NCBI GenBank assembly: GCA_030248295.1
Contig: JASANH010000556.1
Location: 1-64,000 of the forward strand
Reading direction: 5' to 3'
Origin: Mesodorylaimus sp. YZB2_4
Taxonomy: Eukaryota; Nematoda; Enoplea; Dorylaimida; Dorylaimidae
DNA length: 64,000 bases
Shown: piece by piece, positions 60,036 to 64,000 of the stretch
How positions within the stretch are numbered: position 1 is the stretch's first letter
How the letters are laid out: the number at the start of each line of letters is the position of its first letter
Translations under genes and position numbers: made by a program
Notes under the pieces: generated by a model
What the model saw: only the letters and a program-made list of their open reading frames with translations
Databases searched by the model: none
Told to the model about the DNA's origin: nothing

Positions 60036-63000
60036 TTAAAAAATATGCCTTAACCCATCCAAACACATTTTCTCTCGAACTGAAGCTAACAAAAAGCCAA
60101 CTTTATTTCCGGTCAAGTCTAGTAAAAGTCCGTCACGATCTGACCAAATTCTTATGCTATAATTCGATAAACTATTGCAGCCGAAATAATCGTGTTCTCG
60201 CTTTATTTTTGGCAATACAAATATTATTTCGAACATGCTTAGTACTGACATGCCAAGGTAAAGACCGGAATCGGCCGCAATATCAGGGAAAAGATCTGTG
60301 ATCTAGAAAAATATGTTGTTATCCGCGACGTGTTCTAAACGCACACAGGGCATTGAGTTGAAGGTAGTTCGTCCAACTTATAATACTAGTTTTTTGCCAG
60401 CGGCTGGTGTCAATCTGGCCAGATCCATGACTTATCGCTCGGTATCGTCCTGAGACGCTGGTGCTGGCACAGGATTCCCTCGGAAAGGTGCCCTACAGCC
60501 CCAGGTTGGACCCCTGGGGCTGTACAAAATATCCTATATCCTCCGTAGCAAGCAAAGCTTCACGGCATATTCTTTGCATAAAGACGGGAAAATTGACTTT
60601 ACTTACGCTGTATGCCAATGACTCCGAATATTCTAAGTAAGTTAGGTCTTCAAAATAAACGTCAATTTGGACTAACTGGTTGATAAATAAATGTGCCATA
60701 AGCCTAATCATAAGGCATTTTTGCAGGGCATAATTATCGTAATGTATGTACCTGCCACGACGAGACACAGAGGCATTATTTGTCATTGACTGCATATGAG
60801 CGTTCTAGAACAGAGGTACAGCCAGTTCAACAAACCCAGTCTCTGGTTATCCAGTAAGACTTACTTGAAACTTGGGCCACTTTCTGGTGCTCACTGATGT
60901 TTCAAACAATTCTTGCCTGAACAGGAGACAGAATAAGAAAAGAAATGCCAGACTCGTACGCACTTACTCGCAAGCCGGAGGACACGAGCATGCGGACCCG
61001 ACTGATGAATTGGAATGGCCATAGAAATCGTTGACACAATCACCTGGCACAGAGATGTGCTGTGTGCTCTTCTTGGTACTGGTACAAAAAACGAAGGCTT
61101 ACGGCGAAGGGCATTGCAGTATCCGACTTTTGTGTTGGCTGGCAACGGGACTAGTGGATCGCCGCACTGACATCGTTCAATCACACTCTGCTGATTGCAA
61201 CTTCTCAGACAGGCCTATAAAATTCAAAATGTAACATTTTTTCTTGATATTGTGAAATGGAAGAGAATGTTTTGAGCTATTCGAGAAAGTCGAATCGATA
61301 GAACACGTGAAGAGGCTTGCTGAAGCATGAGTGCACGTCTGAATTTTTGCTTAAGCTTTCAGCGCGGATGTAAAGTCTCTCAGGGTCGTATGCTTAATTC
61401 TGAATTACATGTGTCATAAATTGGAAGTTTTTTGGATTTTGGAGTTTCCATATTTTGGATGCACTTTGCCTTTACTGGCCAATGCCTCAGGGGGCTTTTA
61501 CGAAACTTGAAGAAATGGTGTATGGGCTAAGGGAACGCATTGTAAGGCAGGTTGCTAGGTTTATACTTGGATAGGAAATGGCATTGATGGACCATCGAAA
61601 AAATAACAAACCCCCTGAAATATGCCACGGATGGAGTTTAAAGATTCAGTATCTTATATGAAAAAATATCGACGATATCCGCCCTATTTTGCTGTGACAT
61701 TATCCAAGGGAAGTCCAAAAACCATGATTTGGTGGAAACAGAATGAAAAAACAGTTGTGAAATCCTGGTTTTCAATCCGTTTCTACAACATATTTCTTGA
61801 CTCCGATGGTGAGCCACTTCTTCCATGTAAACTGTAATTTTGACAGAATCTTCAGGTCGTCTTTGACGACTGATCATTGCAATTGGTAGAGACTAGCACA
61901 GGATCGATAATGCTGCCGATTTTGGGAGCTTTACGGAAGAAGTAGACATCGCGCTGCTTATGGTGGTAGAGGGCAAAGAGGTCGGTGATGCCGAAGTTGA
62001 TGTCGAGGCTGGCGTGGTAGTCGGTGCAGTTGTGCTCGAGGACGAGGTCGATGCTGTTGATGTAGTGGACGAAGTTCTTGATGTCGTCGTGCTAGTTGTC
62101 ACAGGGGCAGCATTGTAATCTGCAACAAGAGGTCATCGAAGTCATCTGCTAAAGTGCTTCTGTGAAGCCAAAGATCCTTACATTCACAAATTACTGGAAA
62201 AGTATCCGTAGTGCCATAATTATCAAAGTCTACCCTCATATGTGGTGTGCCATGGACGATAGCAGCGAGATTAGGTATATCTAGCCATCCGTTCCGTTTA
62301 CTGTTGTGATCGGGCAGTGTCGTGTTGCATACGCTGCATAAAGTAGAGACAGTCACAGGGCCGCCTACGCCTTTTATGGTCTCAGTATCTAGCCAATACC
62401 AGTCAACTGAAGTTGGGCTACTGTAGCTTTTCATACCACAAAATACACCTGGAGTTCCCACAATCAGTCCAGTATACAACAAATGCGTTATGAGTCCATC
62501 GTTGTCGACCCTTGCAAGTCGGCTGTTCTGGTATCCAGCTGGTATCGATTGATCGCAACATTTCCATCCGCACACCCAAGTCATCGAGCTTAAAGTTTTC
62601 GCATAGCGAGAACTACCGTATATAGTTGACGGGCCCATTATGCCGCATGAGTAAGGCGGTGCCCGTTTTTCTCTTTTCTTTTCTTCATATAAGGTAATGC
62701 GCTCTTTGTCTGTGCGGCTATCTGCTGGCTCTGCTGCCGACGGATTTTGCGATAATGCTTTCATTAAAGAAGATAATTCTGGAATTGTAGCCAGGGCTGA
62801 TTTTTTATGCGGATTCAGGTTGCATAGTGTGACTGCCAGGAAAGGTAGGCGTTCTGACTTAAGCTGCAAAAAAACAATGTTCTAAGCAAAGCTTGGGAAG
62901 TGGCTCCAAATCCGCAGCTTCCCATTCCAGGACCCGTTTCGATGGGTGGAATAATTCTGGGTCCACTCTATTGAAAAGACTGGTGGAGCGTTTGCACCAC

Positions 63001-63721
63001 GGCGAGAGCCCAACGCAGTCTAGAGCGTTTCGACATATTAGTCTGTGACTGAAGCATACCGAACTATATGTTCAGTAAGTGTCCAGGAAGGAGCAGCAGG
63101 AGCATGCAGTCCCAGTGTGTTGTATCCTGATGTAATGGGCGTGGATATTCATCTGCGGCTCAATGCACTGGTTCAGGAAGCTGGTCAGCCCCTCCTAACA
63201 GTATTCGAGGCATCATCTCACCCTCTAAGCATCATTCAGCTGGGAACACACCTAAGCTCACCCATTCTCGTTTGCCATACCCATACTAGATATTCTGCTG
63301 TCTCCCCACTGGAGGCAACTCAAACTGATTGCAATTTTCATCCTACAAGTATCTGTGTGGACTTACGCACCACGCCATACCAGGGCAGCCAACTAAATCT
63401 TTCAACCCAGTTCATGGCTGAAGCATCACCCTGACGGGTGACGCTCCCAGTTCTAGCTCCGTGAGGAGTATCGATAGCTAGTCGAGCCTCTACATACTGT
63501 ATTTGACTTTTAGAAAATCTACCGTAAATCATACTAACCGAGATTGCGACCGTTCGATCATACTGAAGATACTTGACCACGCACACGGCAGTCAATCCGA
63601 CTAACAGTACCGAGGAGACTACTGTAATAACTGACCAACATATATTACTCAGAATATTTGGCCCAGTTATTGCAAGGTTCAATGAAGTAATAGTAGTGGC
63701 TTGGGGCTCCATCCCAGCCAT
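60036..63721 (-). CDS. DEG/ENaC sodium channel with unusual extracellular domain, 9 exons
   Basis: Amiloride-sensitive-type cation channel subunit. Minus exons: 63721-63539, 62863-62182, 62119-61935, 61214-61103, 61043-60968, 60916-60865, 60804-60752, 60703-60607, 60302-60036; all phases join, 568 aa. TM1 SVITVVSSVLLVGLTAVCVV, then YDRTVAIS and LPFLAVTLCNLNPHKKS, the post-TM1 signature. C-terminal half: ACLRSCNQQSVIERCQCGDP, SACSCPPACEQELFETSVS, RKWPKF, VQIDVYFEDLTYLEYSES, then TM2 with the GxS filter (SGLYLGMSVLSMFEIIF). Between them lies a Cys/Trp-rich stretch (WVCGWKCCDQS, DWYWLDTETIKG, TFPVICE) and a Thr/Ser-rich exon instead of the usual finger/thumb. The pre-TM1 HG motif reads TG. Further N-terminal exons are possible. 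The exon 3 donor (GTAAAG) is the least certain junction. Confidence 0.85.
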
Positions 63722-64000
63722 TTGCTGTTGTATAGCTTGCAGAGCAGTGATCTGAGCAGTGATAAGAGTATAGGCATAAGAGTACAGGCATGAAGCCGGG
63801 GCATCTTATAGGCCACCATGGACCCCATTTGCGGCCGTACCTATTTGGCATCATGTTCAGCATGAGTTGTCATGGAATGCTTTTAGGCACCCATTGTAGT
63901 CTTCGTGTTTGTTGAAAACAGGCTCAAAGGGGCGCAGTGAGACAGTAGTCGATAATATGGTAGAACCATGTGCCTCTATAAAACCTTACTCGCGATGTTC

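Overview
This is metazoan nuclear DNA. Coding sequence is split into short exons with GT donors and strong (T)TTTCAG acceptors. There are two tRNA genes, animal-type membrane proteins (NKCC cotransporter, 4F2hc-type heavy chain, Cys-loop channel, DEG/ENaC channel) and many degenerate transposons. A nematode, or a nematode-like small-genome ecdysozoan, is my best guess. The reasons are the acceptor consensus, the very frequent TACTGTA/TACAGTA word, an operon-like gene pair (RPB6 then PTRHD1, with an acceptor 2 nt before the second ATG) and the type of receptor genes. The species is inferred, not proven. All gene models come from reading splice sites and checking that exon phases join; none has transcript support.

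Layout. 1-8.2 kb is transposon territory: a foldback/MITE element (1-630) beside a decayed Ty3/gypsy pol, then a non-LTR reverse transcriptase broken by one stop. 8.28-14.55 kb (+) is a complete 14-exon NKCC-type SLC12 gene (1103 aa). 16-17.6 kb holds a second LINE scrap and the 3' end of a secreted FN3-like gene (-). 18.3-20.4 kb (+) is an intron-containing, frameshifted piggyBac-derived gene with an AT-hook. 20.6-22.3 kb (-) is a complete 4-exon gene for a secreted, probably GPI-anchored Cys-rich protein. 23.9-26.5 kb has two tRNA-Phe(GAA) genes in opposite orientation around a single-exon ankyrin/SOCS-box gene. 26.8-28.9 kb is a repeat area with a long hairpin and a second inverted-repeat pair.

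29.3-35.8 kb (-) is a complete 10-exon SLC3A2/4F2hc-like heavy chain with a tRNA-derived SINE in its last intron. 37.3-41.3 kb (+) is RNA polymerase subunit RPB6, followed about 200 bp later by PTRHD1. Convergent to them on the minus strand is the complete 9-exon proteasome ATPase Rpt3/PSMC4 (42.4-45.0 kb). 47.7-48.7 kb (-) is an intronless secreted protein with a thrombospondin-1-like module. 48.95-57.0 kb (-) is a Cys-loop ligand-gated channel missing only its first exon(s), with a pogo/Tigger-like element in an intron. 60.0-63.7 kb (-) is a DEG/ENaC channel of about 568 aa. The part of its extracellular domain that is normally the finger/thumb region is replaced by an unfamiliar Cys-rich, lectin-like segment and a Thr/Ser-rich linker; this is the most unusual gene in the window.

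Apart from the housekeeping trio RPB6-PTRHD1-Rpt3, the genes do not form a pathway. At least four dispersed repeat families (two tRNA-derived SINEs, two of unknown origin) recur through introns and intergenic DNA, and there are curious degenerate clusters of short words such as GGATC, GACCC and GGTACGG.
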